A stretch of 64,000 bases of DNA from Otis tarda (taxonomy: Eukaryota > Chordata > Aves > Otidiformes > Otididae), in NCBI GenBank assembly GCA_026413225.1, contig CM048553.1, positions 45,362,001 through 45,426,000 on the forward strand, read 5' to 3'. Below are positions 51,216 to 63,488 of this stretch, one piece after another (positions within the stretch are counted from its first letter, which is position 1; each line of letters begins with the position of its first letter). Both the position numbers and the translations under genes were made by a program. The notes under the pieces were generated by a model, which was given only the letters and a program-made list of their open reading frames with translations, ran no database searches and was not told where the DNA came from.

Positions 51216-54200
51216 CAAACAAAAAGGCATCTCTGGTCTCAGGCTTTAGGGAGAAACCTAGGATGAGTCTGGAGGCATCCTGTTTGGGAACATGACTGTG
51301 TGGGAGCAGCCTGTACTTATCCATAAGGCTTGAATTTTACATGGGTCTTTAGCAACAGCAATAGCAACCAAAACCAGCTGTTTTTAAGGAAAAGGGCAGG
51401 CATAAGTAATTTACTGGTGATACAAAAGTCCTCTCCTCAGGTATGTTGTGAGCCACAGGTGAAAATTGCATGGCCCAAAGGGATCTGCTGACCCAGGATC
51501 TCTACTGTACTTGCTGGACTGCAGCACCTCACATGAACGCGAGGACAGTAGAAGAGAAAAACACCGGAATTTTACATGAGGAAAGGTTCCTTGGGAAGCA
51601 GGCAAGCAATTCTGGGTGTTTTAGCCTACCTAGATCTGAGGAAATTGATCTCGAACCTCATTCAAGACAACTTGCACCAATGGAGAATTTACTTGCTTAT
51701 TCACATCAGCAAAGCCAGTGACAGCCATGCCTACTACCACGATGTGCTTTTTTTTTTGGGAAAGCTCTCCTGTGCCTCTTCCAAGAGTTGGAGGGGCGAG
51801 TGCCAGTATCAGGCCAGAGCTGACAGCAGAGCCTGGTGACTCACCTGTCGGCCCTGAAGACTGATGCCCTTAGAGAAGAGGGATCTCTCTGCGCCCCACC
51901 GCTTGATACAAAACACAGTGATGATGGCAGCTGTCGTCACTGCTGTGATGGGGGCGATCCTGGGCATGGGCTGATGAAGAGAGCCCGTCAGCCCTTCCTC
52001 CCAGGTCTGCAGCACTGAGCTGAACCTCTCCCAGGCCTCGGGCACTCGAGCTGAGTGCATGTGGCACAGAAGTGCCCAGAGAAAAACAGATCCTCTCCCA
52101 GCCATGTATTTCTCAAGAGGGAGCAGTGAGAGAGAAGGAAGTGGAAGATGTTACACAAGTGTTTGCTGAAATTAATTGCTAAGGAGATCTGACATGACAC
52201 GTCTTGAGAGCCTAGTGCAGCCCTTACAGAAAACCCATACTTTTCAAGTCCTCTAAAGGATCAAGCACACCTGCATTTCTCATAGGACATAATTATTCTA
52301 CCATCTGGGAAAGTAAATAGGGAACAATGTCGTCGTCCCCTCCCAGTATAATAGACTTTATGCTGTCACTCAGTCAGGGTTCGTGACGTCTAGAAAGTGA
52401 TGTCATTTGTAAGAAACACAGATGGGCCAAACTGAAGTCAACTTCTTACAAGTAATGAAAATTTTAAGCAAAAAAAAAAAAATTAGCCACAGCCTGTGCT
52501 TCAAGAAGGGAGGTGGCTGGAACAGCTACAAAGCCATTGCTCCTGAGAAGGGCAATCCACTGTCCCTCGAAACACTGTACCTACGTGACTTCAGTGAGAG
52601 AATCTCGCTGGCTTTAGGCAACTAAACAAGTGAGTCACTGTTGCGCTCCCCCAAGTACCGTCACGCCAAGGCGTTATTACTCAAACACCCTTTACTGAAA
52701 GCAAGTCATCATCTGAAAGTAGCGACAGACAGATCTGTTCTGATTCATGCACATCAGTTTAACCATGGGAAAGGCTGTCGAGCTGGCTTGGCTGTCTGTC
52801 ATGTTTGGGATACTCCAGTTTGCTGCTGTTCTGTTCATTGCCAGCCATGCACTTTGGGATTTCTCTATAACTGGCTGGCACATTTCTTTATTTGTTAATG
52901 AAAAATTCATCAAAAAAACCCAAAAAACAAAAACACCAAACCACCACTGACCTGCATGTACCATCTACTGAGATGTTACTATTCAGCCTTGTTGTCTTAA
53001 AAAAAAAGAGGAGGGGAGTACAAGATTTGTTACACCTTTCCCCACTGAGGCATGGTCACCACCCCACGAGTTCCTTGCCTGCTCCTTGCCTGCTGCTGCC
53101 TCCACCCCATTTTGTGTTAACTGGAGCGGGGAGGCTCACCAGCAACGGCAGGGTCCCAGCTGCAGGAGCCTGTGGGTACAGCTTCGCACAACCAGCCCAT
53201 CATAAAGCAACCCTACATTAATTGCAGGTAATTACCTAACCTGTTACATGCCATGAGTCCCTCTGTGTGCCAAACACCCTGCGTCTGTCCCCTCTCTGGC
53301 TGGTTACCATTCCCGGTTTGTGAGCAGTCACGTCATGGCAGAAGACCCCAAGCTGGTTGTGCTGAAGCGCTCTAACCACAGCTCCCCAGAGACAGATCCA
53401 AGGGTAAACTGGTACCAGAAACCACCCACGCAGGCAGTCCAGTGCACACGCTGCTGGGGGAAAAAAATATGTGCAGAATGTGTTCCAGAAGCGCTGGCTA
53501 GCACTGCTACCCTCTCCTCAACCTGAACTGCTTTTCACAGTACCTTGGAAAAAATACCAGAAAGATAAATGCATTGTTCTACACTAGCTACGTGGTAAGG
53601 CACAGCAGTTTCTAAGTGATGACAGTGACAGCCCATTTCAGTTGTTCTCCTGGTTCTGTACTGACATTCTTAATTTTAGACTAACTGTTCAGGAGCAGAT
53701 GTTTTCCAGCACATGGCAGTTTTACACTGCAGTGTGAGACAGAGTTGTAAAATGCACACTGCGAAGCAGTTGCAGTAAATATGCGGAATTAACCCCTTGG
53801 TCCTCCTGCATGTGACAGCAGAAACAGAGCAGAGTGTGTGTGCATGCAGAGCTGGATCTTGCTCTGTGGCTGTACATCTTGGGCAGCTTGGGTGACAACA
53901 GCTTTGTCTCAGGCGCCCATCATTTGGTACGCAGTCAGCACGCCCTCCTACTCGCTTCTGCCCTGTATCAGTGCTCATGCTAATACTGTTTTGTCTGCTG
54001 CCCCATTTTACATTGCACAGAACAGTACTGGGTTAGGTTTGGGTTAAAAACATTCAGTGTCTACTGGTGAAACTTCACCTCACATACATCTTCACAAGAG
54101 AAAAAAGAAAACCAAACCAGTTTACACACCACCTATGTAGACTTGGCAAACTGGTATACAGCCACTCATTTCATCTAACAAGAAAAACCTGAGACAAGTA

Positions 54201-54859
54201 AAGCCCCTTTTCCCCAGGAGTCAGAGTGGAGCTGGATAAGGTGTCCCTCCCGTGACTGTAACAGACATCAGGACCCATCTGACCTACCTGGGCACACGCA
54301 CAGCAAATATTTTAACTGAGATTTTGAAACCCATTTTATTTTGTATTCCAGAGCTGCCTAGGCACAAGCTGCCAGAGCAGCACCAGGTTTGTTAAGATGG
54401 TGAGCTGGGCAAGTGTATCAAAAATGTTCTCTAGCTCATCAGCAGCTTGTAAGGATTACCAAACCATTTAAATCATTCCGAAGCCACCTCAACCTTTAAA
54501 CAAAACCCTATTTTAGCAGATGCCAGCTGCTGTGACAACTTTTAAGTCCAAATGAACAAGTTTGATCTATGCAAGAGAATAACACGTTTGCAAACTGACA
54601 TGCGTCCACACACAAAGTTGTATTTTTCCAAGGCCACTGAGCTTACATTTCTACTGTTTTCTATCTTAATTTATTACTGTCTGCGAACCTGATCCGTGTG
54701 CGTGGCACCGAGACCTCACTCCCAGCAAGGGCATCTCCAAAGGTCTGACCTCCGATGCGCTGCAACGTGGGGACACGGCTGGGCGCTTGTGCCACCCGTA
54801 GGCAGTGAACACCAGGAGTAACAAACTGCATTGACATGCAAATTATAGGTTATGCATCA

Positions 54860-57497
54860 ATCAAGATATCGCTTTTATTAACTGGATTTTCCATTTCTGT
54901 CGCACACCGTGAATGTTGATACAATGAAAAAGCCAAACATTGCTGGAAGCAATAAGATCAGCTGATATTTCTGTACCCTCTTAACACACACACGGACTCT
55001 TTCTTGGTGAGAAGTTTTTATATTTCTGTTCATTAGTTCTGCTTATTTATACTGCTACTCTTAAAATTCTGTGTCAAGATTGTCACATCTTAAATACAGA
55101 TTAAGTTGCTAGAGGTACATTATTTTTATATATATATTTATATACACACATACAGAAAAATACAAGACTAATTGTTTTTCCACAATATTTACTTTATACA
55201 CTACCGTAACTATATGCAACTTTTAAAGACACGTTAAGGGGTACAAGAAACTGTTTACTTGTTCTAAATAGTTTGGTCCAATATTATCTTAATGTAGTGG
55301 TTATTCTCGCCCTTCCTTTTACATGACAACAGAACACAACAGACACCACATGCACAATCATTCACCTGTCAACGAAGGGATAAAGGACACCACTCAGACG
55401 AACATCTGTACGCCCAAAGGTTCAACCAACCACACACAACTATAAGGCTATAATACAACAATGCAGCATAAATGGTCAACACTGCTGTTCTAAAGTGAGC
55501 ACCATATATACAGTCGTATATAAAAACATCGGAAACAAAATACACCTGGGGTCAGTTAAAAGGTGCCATTCCAAGGCTGTACATAATATCAGGAAAGAGT
55601 ATTTACAATACTTGGAAAAAAAAGCTTCAACAAATAAGTTTATTGCCAATGCCCTTTATAAACTTGTCTCCTAGTTGGATGTTACGCTCACCGTCCGTGA
55701 ACCACACATCTCATTTCTGGCCCTTGGTAAGATCCCTGCTCAAAAATTTCACGCAAATATGTTCTATGGCTTCACCCACACGTCTGTTCTTGTAGCTTTT
55801 GCTTGATAAATATCATACTGACTAAACTGCAACTAGAGTTTAAAACTTAAAGAAGTAAAAAGGCTTATCCTTTGCCTTGTCGAGGAAGCAGTATGCAAAA
55901 TCCCTGGCTAGGCTAGCCCGTAAGAATACCCCATGCAATTCAGGCTCTCTACTTTAGTAAAGTCTTCTACTAATCAAGAAGAGCTGTCATGAGCTGCAGA
56001 AATTACGACCAAGCGTAACGCCGTTCTTTGGTGCTCTGCTCACTCTGCGGTGGATGTGAAATGCTTTGTATTTGACCATTCTGCAAGTGTTACAAGATGC
56101 TCAACAGTGTAAACTCCTCTCAGACATCCAATGTCTGCCCAGGGCGCTGCTACATAACACCACCAGTTTCACTAGCATTGCTTAGAAGACCCAGTGCACA
56201 GCATGAAAAAATAAAACATTCTTGCCCTTCCCAAAACTAGGAATCTGCAATATATTTTATTCTACATAATAAAATTCCACAAAGTTAATTCATCTGGTCA
56301 AAAGTATCCTTTCATACAGAAATACTCTAAATCAAGACCTTGCCATGGCAATGGGAAACCCGACAGAAAGGCTAAGAGCTGTAAAATAAATACTTTCCTA
56401 TAATGCTATTTTAAATTGACTTTATGAAAAAGCATGATTACTGAGGGAAAGTAAGTGGTGTACATGTGGGGAACAGCAGTATTTTAAGTCTTAAAAAGAG
56501 AAATAATGAGAAAAAATGTAAATGACAATAACAATTTCTATTTTAATCCAATTAGCTAAAGGTTTTCCATCCCTTATTGCCTTTTGAAATCTCAGGGAGC
56601 GGAGAAGAGGACAGGGGGAAGGTTTACAAGGTAAAAACCTAAAATATTAAGTATCATGATACACCAATAACAGAAGTAATTCATACAAATACATTATTTT
56701 CAGTTAGCATGTAAAAACTTAGAAGTAGACTTCATAATTTACCTTTGTTATATTAAAAAAAGAAGATTGTCTGCTTGTAATATTAACATATTTCTATGGG
56801 AGAAAGCTGCCTTACAAATCTACTTGCCTTTTTTTTTTTTTAAAGAAAACTGCCTCTAGCAAAACAAGATCTTTTTAGTTTGATTTTTGAGCCACAACTT
56901 TATCCATATCATAGCTTAAGACAAATAGGTGTGGGTTTAAAATCATATTTCAAGATCACTAATTTTCAGTGCATCTTTGCTTTGTACAAGCCTTGGAACA
57001 TCTGAAAGCTCCCCGAGGAGTTTTCAGCATCAAAACATTATTGCTTTGGTTCTGTTTCAGACACATAGAAGTATGCCACATATCACGTATTTTTGTTATC
57101 ACAGAAGGTCAGAACGAGGATTAACATTTCACAAGCAAACAAAAGCTTCTCTCTCTAGTTTAAGTGCAGAACGTGAAACTTCTAAGTGCTCCACTTACAT
57201 TAGGATCCAGATATTTAATTTAATCCAGATCTTCCATATTAAAATTATAAATGTAAAAATTACACAATAAAATATTCTGCTTTGTTGAAAAAGAAAAACA
57301 TAGCGGCTAGCAGCATGCAAAGACCATGCATTGTCATACCAACAAGCAAACACAAAATTAAAACGTAATAAATAACTGCTCGAAGCCCACTTAGAAATCT
57401 TAAGACAACAAAAGGGGATCCGTGACAAGGTGTTCACAGCTCTGAACAGGAAGAAGGATGCTGTCAAGTAGATCGAGCTATTAAAGTCAGGTCATTG
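54860..57497 (-). other. SNRK: SNRK 3'UTR (inferred, about 2.6 kb)
   Basis: Read on the - strand, this runs from just after the SNRK stop codon to about 15 bases past the candidate polyadenylation signal at 54874-54879. The stretch is AT-rich with several ATTTA-type motifs and has no protein-like frame. Its length is in the range I recall for mammalian SNRK. An earlier AATAAA (complement of 55639-55644) and another near 56256-56261 could give shorter forms. A TA/CA-rich tract lies at about 55125-55152. Confidence 0.6.
54874..54879 (-). terminator. SNRK: Candidate distal SNRK polyadenylation signal
   Basis: TTTATT on the + strand is AATAAA on the - strand. Downstream on the - strand (about 54805-54832) the sequence is GT-rich (GTTTGTTACTCCTGGTGTTC), suiting a cleavage site near 54860. 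It is 2.6 kb after the stop codon. Proximal alternatives exist at 55639-55644 and 56256-56261. Confidence 0.5.
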
Positions 57498-58716
57498 TCA
57501 AATGACATGACAACAACTGGTTTGACTGGAGGTACACAGCAGCCCCTCCTTTGGGTTCCGCTGAATATTCACAGATATCGTCTTTTCACAGAGAGGTAGT
57601 TGTAGCACATTGTTTTTCAAGTTCCTGTTCTTTATCCGTTCCAATTCATTTGCCGTGTCTGACATATGGTCAGAGAAAAATTTTAGGTTGCCCAACGATG
57701 AAGCCTGGTTTGCGCTTCCACTGGAACTGATACACATTTTCCACATTGATTTCTCCTGTACTTTTACACTGGAAAAGGACAGATTGTTTTGAGGATCAAT
57801 AATGTATTTAGTGCTGCCATGAATCTGCGAACCTAGGCACAGGCTCATTAACTTCAGGCTTTCAACCAGTTCCCCTGCACTTCTAGACGACAACTGCATC
57901 GAGTTTCCGGATCCAGCGCATCTCCGAGTGGAACCTGAAGTGTTGTTGGTGCTACCGCTGGAGCTACCGGATGGACTCCCCCCACCTTTGTTGTTATCAC
58001 TTGGGCTCGTTTTGTCTACTCCTCCGTTTCCGTTACTTGGTTTGCTTTGTCCACCACCATCTCCTTGGCTGCCAGGTGGCCCTTCACTGCTATCCCGTCT
58101 ATGCCAGGAGTAAGTAAACCCACTATCTTTGTCTAGGCGTCTCCTACTTTCCGAGTCGTCATCGCTTGTTTCTGAGCTGCTGCAACTAGAGCCCCGGCCC
58201 TGGCTTTTCCTCCTGTGATAGCGTTTATGCACTGTGCTAGGTGAAGCAATATTCATTTTTAACCTGCTGAGCTTTGGGGGTAAGTTCTCATCCATGTCAA
58301 ACTCGTCATCTGACTCTCCCTCCTCAAAGATTTGATTGAGGACTGGTGCGCTCTTTCTCGAAGTCAGACGATTTGTAACTGAAGGCTTACGGCGCAGAAC
58401 AACTTGAGTAGAAAGAGAAATAGGTTTCTTATCTTCTTCATCCTCCTCTTCATCTTCTTCTACTCTGAACAAGCACTTCCGGCCACTTGTAGTGGGTTTT
58501 AAGCTCACCGATGGGACGGTTGAAAGTGCCGGCCCAGCTAATTCAGGGATATCTTCTTTCTTTGCCGAATCACCAAGGGCCTTGCTTCTGTGGCCATTGA
58601 GAACATTCTCAGCCGTGCGAGCTGGCGACTGAGGAACAGTTGCATGGGAGAGAGGAGAAGCTGTAAGGTCATCCTCCAGATCTTGGGGTACATCGATTTT
58701 TGTTGGCCATGACTGC
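57498..58716 (-). CDS. SNRK: SNRK last coding exon (C-terminal regulatory region)
   Basis: This 1,219-bp exon completes an Arg codon split across the junction, encodes 405 more residues and ends at TGA (57498-57500). SNRK is an AMPK-related Ser/Thr kinase, activated by LKB1 in mammals and linked to neuronal survival, vascular development and cardiac metabolism. The exon starts at acceptor ATGTAG|G and opens RQSWPTKIDVPQDLEDDL. Visible parts, in order, are an acidic run (VEEDEEEDEEDKK), a second one (EEGESDDEFDMDENLPP), a basic/Ser segment (HKRYHRRKSQGRGSSCSSSE), a Gly/Ser/Asn-rich low-complexity stretch, then conserved ELVESLKLMSLCLGSQ and LPLCEKTISVNIQRNPKEG. It ends in CCHVI, a possible CaaX box. 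The match to remembered human SNRK runs almost end to end. The open frame continues upstream into the intron to 58904 by chance. Confidence 0.97.
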
Positions 58717-61700
58717 CTACATAAACAATTATAAAGGATAAAAGAAAACTTAGAACATGGCAAGCATTTCAGAACGATATAAGAAAATGTAAGTTCTGCA
58801 CAAGAGAAGCACAAGTACTGCCACACAAATGGGCCTGCTGAGTGGCACGTTTGTACGTAACAGTACTGAGTAACTGACGAAAAGGAAACATTCTCAGAAA
58901 ACATTTATTGCTTCAGAAACGCTGTTATATGAAAGGAACATCATATACACAAAAGCATAGTTTAGAAATTGGTTACTGTCAAATGAAATCTTAAGATTTC
59001 ACTGCTCTCAGAAAATGAATTAAGCAATAAAAGAACCTTTATTTTCTTTGAGACAAAATTATGTAATCTGAAGTACCTCGAGGAAGATACAAGCTGATTT
59101 AAGCACAACTTAAATCAGATAGTATTGCAAACTACTTTTAATCTGAAGCTTCTATTTTTTCCCCAGTATTCTTAATATAAAAATTAAGTTAGAATGAGTG
59201 AGACTGAAGTGCTGAGTCAGAAGAAACATTCTCTCATTTTCAGTAAGTCTCATTAAGACCAAGCTCTATTTTGAAAGCCTAATCAGAAAGACCAACACCT
59301 TAACACTGGATAATTCTTCAATTGCTTCGCTCAGTGTACGCCCCACCTTTCTTGTGGAGACTGAGAAATTTCTTCTAACCTCTCAAAGTAAGAGTTATCT
59401 TTAAGTTAAAAAGTTTGTCAATCATTTAACTTTACGTAACTACAATACTCTTATCATACTGCATGAAAAACTGTAGTAGAGACCTCTGTTCACATATGGA
59501 TAGTGTATCACAAGACATTCCCAACCATATTTTGGGTGTGCCAAAAGAAAGGTCTCCTTGACTTTGTAGCCCAGTTTAGAAGCAAAGCATAGGAGGAAAG
59601 CAGGGAGGAGACAGGGAATGTTTCACACCAAGCGTGACCTCAGATATTTCTTTGGACAGTCTGCATACAAAGACTGAGGGATCATACCAACTTTCCTGAT
59701 CTCTGCTCTGTTAAGAGGTCAAGCTGAAGAAACAAGGAAAGCTGAGATTCCTCTTTGCTATTCTTATTCTAAGCATGTTATTTTAAGTGTTCAAAGTTAA
59801 TGGAAACACCTGCACTAGGACTGCATTTGCTCAAGGCTCCCTCTGTAATGGCTGGATAGCAAAGGATCCTGAAGTGTGAGATGCCTGTCTACGCAGGTAA
59901 CAATTGACAACTATCTTCCAATTGTATGAACTTTGGAGATGAGTACTTCGTTAAAGCCAACATTAAACTCATCAAGCCTAACTGCAGACTTTATTTGGAA
60001 GTGTGAGCTTCAGTTTTGCTTAGCAAACCAGTCATACAAAAATCCAGCAGGATCCTCTCAACAGTAGGGCCTGGCTGCCAACACACCCCTGTAAACCTGT
60101 GTAGTCCGTTCCCTGGGAGGAGCTGCACAGGCTCCTTTCCTGTCTCGTTGGGCACTGGGAGCTGCTGGTATCCTCCCAGTAGTTTCTCTCCAGTGACCAT
60201 CTCTGCCTGGAGGGAGGCCACACAACCAGCAGCTCCGACCCAAGCTGCCAGACAAGAAGCGGAGCCTAGGCTGTGGTGCTCCTTGGTTTGACACTGGCAT
60301 CCTCTCTGTTAGGCCCCAGCTGACTCCAGGAACGCTGGGAACCACTGACCTAGTTTTCTGATGACTTGTGCTGGGTATTTTAAACACAAACAACCATCAG
60401 TGATTAACAAACAGGACTTAGAATTAGAAACATAACTACAAAAGTGACAGAAAATGAAGATCTAGATGTTTCAAGTATTTACCATGCTTTATGAACAGGC
60501 TGGTTTGTCAGCAAAAAAAAAAAGGAAGAGAATTCTGTGGCTGTCACAATAAAGGGTAAATATAGTATCTAACAGTACTGTAGCTTCCAGGCAATAAACC
60601 TCCTCACTACAGTATGTTTATCTCTCATAGCAGCCCATGTTTGCCTCCCTTCCCTTCCCCCCTCCTGCGATTGCCAGTAGGCCTGAGGAGAGAGTGAGAC
60701 AGAAGGGTAGCGCCAGGTTGTAAGTAAGTTAATTTTATTTTTATTTTAATCTTTTGAAGTCTCAAAATCAAAGTAATGCACTACTTTATTGTCTTTTCCA
60801 TGAGGTCATTCTATATGAACACTCTGAATTTAGAACCATCATGAAGACAAGGAACAGCTACCTGGCACCATTAAGGGCAAGAGTTTGAGTTTACGCAGAT
60901 GCCCTTGGCATGAAAAGAAAATTCATGCTCATTAGGCAGGCTTCAACTACTCCATTAAACTTTACAAATTCATAGGAAGATTTAGATTCAATGAACTTGT
61001 TTGTTCCAGTTAGTCATCTAAGAGAGCAGCTCTTCTACTGACACAGTGACACTGATGCAGAGAAAAAAACAAAACAATTTAAAAGCAAACTTTGTAGTTT
61101 TAGAATTTTCGTTTGAAGGTAAACTCAAAAGATTTCCTCTTGGGAAAGTAGTTATTTTATTATAACTACAATACTTATTATTAGACACATTTGATGCTCT
61201 GCCTGGATTTATTATTGCCTGTTCAAAATTTGCACACTCCAATATCAACGTACCATAGTAACCATAGTTACCATATCACTTTGTGTTTGTTTTTTGAAAG
61301 CATATGCTGCTGTAACTGAGAATATGGGATGCTTTGATAACTGGTTGCAGAGCAAATAGATTGGTTGCACTAATCAATACCAACTACATATCAGAATCCC
61401 ACTTCCCCCTTTAGTTTTCCTGTTTCACAAACTGAAGCTTTCAAAGTCTCAGGGAACCTTACTATAAGGTTTTTTAATAATGATTTTGTCATAGTAAAAA
61501 AAAAAAAAATCTACTGCAATATCTTTAAATGATATTAAATATCTTCTAATTCAACAGTTCTCCTTAGACAACAGGCATATCAACTGACATTAAAAAGAAC
61601 ATAACCTACAGATGTGTGCTCTAGGCTTGATTTAGGGGATGTTCAGCCCATTAAAATTCAACGCTAACAGCTAAACCGTAACATGAAATTCAGAGTGATT

Positions 61701-62060
61701 TCTTATTTATAACTGATTCCCCATGAACATGTTTATAGATTATGCAACTAAATTTTTTCCAGGGACATTACATACACAATTTGTATAAGGAACTGAAGGT
61801 CAATGAACATGCCCTTTCCTACCAGGTGTGAAAACTTACTACTGCAGATACAGACTTCAAATTGATTACGCATTTCCTGAAAATATTATTGGTAACTAAT
61901 TTCTGAACAGCTTCTGAAGCATCCACAGCACTTTAAAGACATTTAAAATCTGCAATGAGTAAGTATTTTACTGTTTTTAAGAAAGCACTACTTGAGCAAT
62001 TCAATAATATTCTCAATAAGCCAAGTTAAAAAAAAAAAATTTAGACTCCTAAATTCTCAC
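58717..62060 (-). other. SNRK: SNRK intron before the last coding exon
   Basis: This 3,344-bp intron has donor G|GTGAGA at 62060 and acceptor TATGTAG ending at 58717 (minus strand). It holds a moderately GC-rich patch at about 60050-60350 with open frames on both strands that I do not recognise, a CT-rich tract near 60640-60665, and A runs at about 60513-60523 and 61497-61509. No RNA gene is seen. Confidence 0.9.
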
Positions 62061-62195
62061 CTGAACTGAGCTTTGATGTTGCTAGGGCTTGCAGATCTGG
62101 TCTGAATTTCTTTCTCTTGTTTTTCTCGCAGAATCCTTTCAGCTAGTAAGAAGTAAGTAGCAGTGATGTGATTGTATTTGTTAGTTTCCAATGCC
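62061..62195 (-). CDS. SNRK: SNRK coding exon (end of UBA domain and linker)
   Basis: This 135-bp exon encodes the third base of a split Glu codon, 44 whole codons and two bases of the next Arg. It reads [20 protein letters not shown], then [19 protein letters not shown] and IKAQF. The first part is the final helix of the ubiquitin-associated (UBA) domain that follows the kinase domain in AMPK-related kinases and helps keep the kinase in an active shape. The second part is a charged helix leading to the C-terminal region. Acceptor CCTTAG|G and donor TTCAG|GTGAGA fit, and the junctions rebuild IVE-ALETN and AQF-RQSW as in remembered human SNRK. Confidence 0.96.
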
Positions 62196-63275
62196 CTAAG
62201 GAAAGTACAAAACATGAAACAAACCATACATCAATGTTTTTCTAAAAACTGGACATGCATTTCGCACACCTTGCTGTCCATCTCATAGCCAGAAGAGCAC
62301 TTGAAAGAAGAACTGTATTTTTGATGTTTTGACAAGCATGTCTTGGTTTTATTAAAAATAAAGAGCCAATAAGTCTAGTAATTTCACCTGCAGTTGGATA
62401 ACGATATCTTTAGAATATCATCCACAAAATTTCTTCCTTTATTGAACAGTCTTGAAATAATAACATTGTATTTCATTAATGCTATGCACCAATGGTGGGC
62501 CTTCCCACTGGCACATACAACCACAAAGCACTACTAATTTTTTTATACAACAACTGAAGGAAAAACTCTTCATTATTTTAGGACTGTCACATTTAAGTTT
62601 ACAATAAAATTAATTTCATAAGCCAGTAAGCATCCTTCTAACAGAAAGGATGCAACTGTTACACAGCTAAAAGCTTAAGATGCAAGAGTGCTGCTTCCCA
62701 CCTCCCCCAAAACATAAGAGAGTAAGAATTTTTCCAGTGTAAACTCAAACAAACAGAAAAAACAATTTTAAGTCCTCTTTCAATTTTGAGAATGCTTTGG
62801 AAATTTGGATTTTTTAAATATATTAGAAAAATCTACGTAAGCCTACTCAGTGACAATGACTATTTTGCATTATATAGATAAAAGGACTAATATTTTAAAT
62901 TAATAAAAGATTCAGGTACACTGGAAATGTACTAAGGGAAAAATGCTGGAATTTTATCACCTCCAAATATGCGTGAGATATGAAACACAAGTAAAAGCAT
63001 GGATTTCAAAGCAGTTAACGTTACTCAAGATGGCAAACTACTGCAGGAATCGAACACAGTTCCAACATATTTTCTTGGAAGTTTTTCCTAAGGTTGCATC
63101 TACTTAAGTATTTCTCATCCTAGAATATCCTATCACAGAGCATGATTGTAATATTTTGTTTGTCAACTGAATGACTTGATATTTAAACACTGAAGTAGCC
63201 AGGTTCTCATGACATTCTTTCATCAGAAATGACAGATGCACAAAACATACTGCATATAGAAAACTGACAACTTAC
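62196..63275 (-). other. SNRK: SNRK intron
   Basis: This 1,080-bp intron has donor GTGGA|GTAAGT at 63275 and acceptor CCTTAG ending at 62196 (minus strand). It is AT-rich, with no repeat or gene that I can recognise. Confidence 0.93.
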
Positions 63276-63488
63276 TCCACAATTGTATCTCGGTCTGCAA
63301 TATCACCAAGAACCATGCGTTGTATTATACTGTTGTGTTCCTCCTCAGACAGATTTTTATATGACACAAGAGGAATATTGTACTTTGTTGCAGGAGATGG
63401 GTCAACTCCTTGGAGCCACGCATGGTTTTCAATCTCTTCCAAAGATGCTCTTCGCTTCGGGTCTCTCTGCAACATCCGTGTAATTAGA
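63276..63488 (-). CDS. SNRK: SNRK coding exon (C-terminal end of kinase domain, start of UBA)
   Basis: This 213-bp exon begins with the last base of a split Asp codon and ends with the first two bases of a split Glu codon. It encodes [20 protein letters not shown], then [20 protein letters not shown] and the start of the UBA domain ([20 protein letters not shown]). RDPKRRAS carries the conserved Arg of kinase subdomain XI. The motif usually read HPWL at the end of the kinase domain is HAWL here. Acceptor TTCACAG|T and donor GTGGA|GTAAGT are good. The catalytic loop, DFG motif and LKB1-phosphorylated activation-loop Thr are in exons beyond the window. Confidence 0.97.

Larger units (their letters stand above)
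48306..54859. other. Intergenic spacer between convergent ANO10 and SNRK
   Basis: About 6.5 kb separate the inferred 3' ends of the two genes. I recognise a probable MIR relic at about 50.0-50.1 kb, a G/T-rich tract at 50395-50460 and an A19 run at 51197-51215. Moderately GC-rich stretches at 50.9-51.2, 51.8-52.1 and 53.0-53.5 kb carry open frames on both strands. None of those frames shows a known domain, a conserved-looking exon or a consistent splice pattern. Longer 3'UTR forms of either gene could reach into this interval. Confidence 0.6.

Noticed and set aside
57928-58113. Leu/Pro-rich frame on the + strand opposite SNRK
   Set aside because: Antisense shadow of the Gly/Ser/Asn-rich coding stretch of SNRK.
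58717-58904. Upstream in-frame extension of the SNRK last exon to an ATG at 58904
   Set aside because: The splice acceptor at 58717 and the match to SNRK start exactly at 58716. The extension is Cys/Phe-rich intron sequence and looks accidental.
60315-60350. GGGAACCACTGACCTAG, reminiscent of the terminal repeats of hAT-type DNA transposons
   Set aside because: A single short end with no partner inverted repeat or 8-bp target duplication that I could find.
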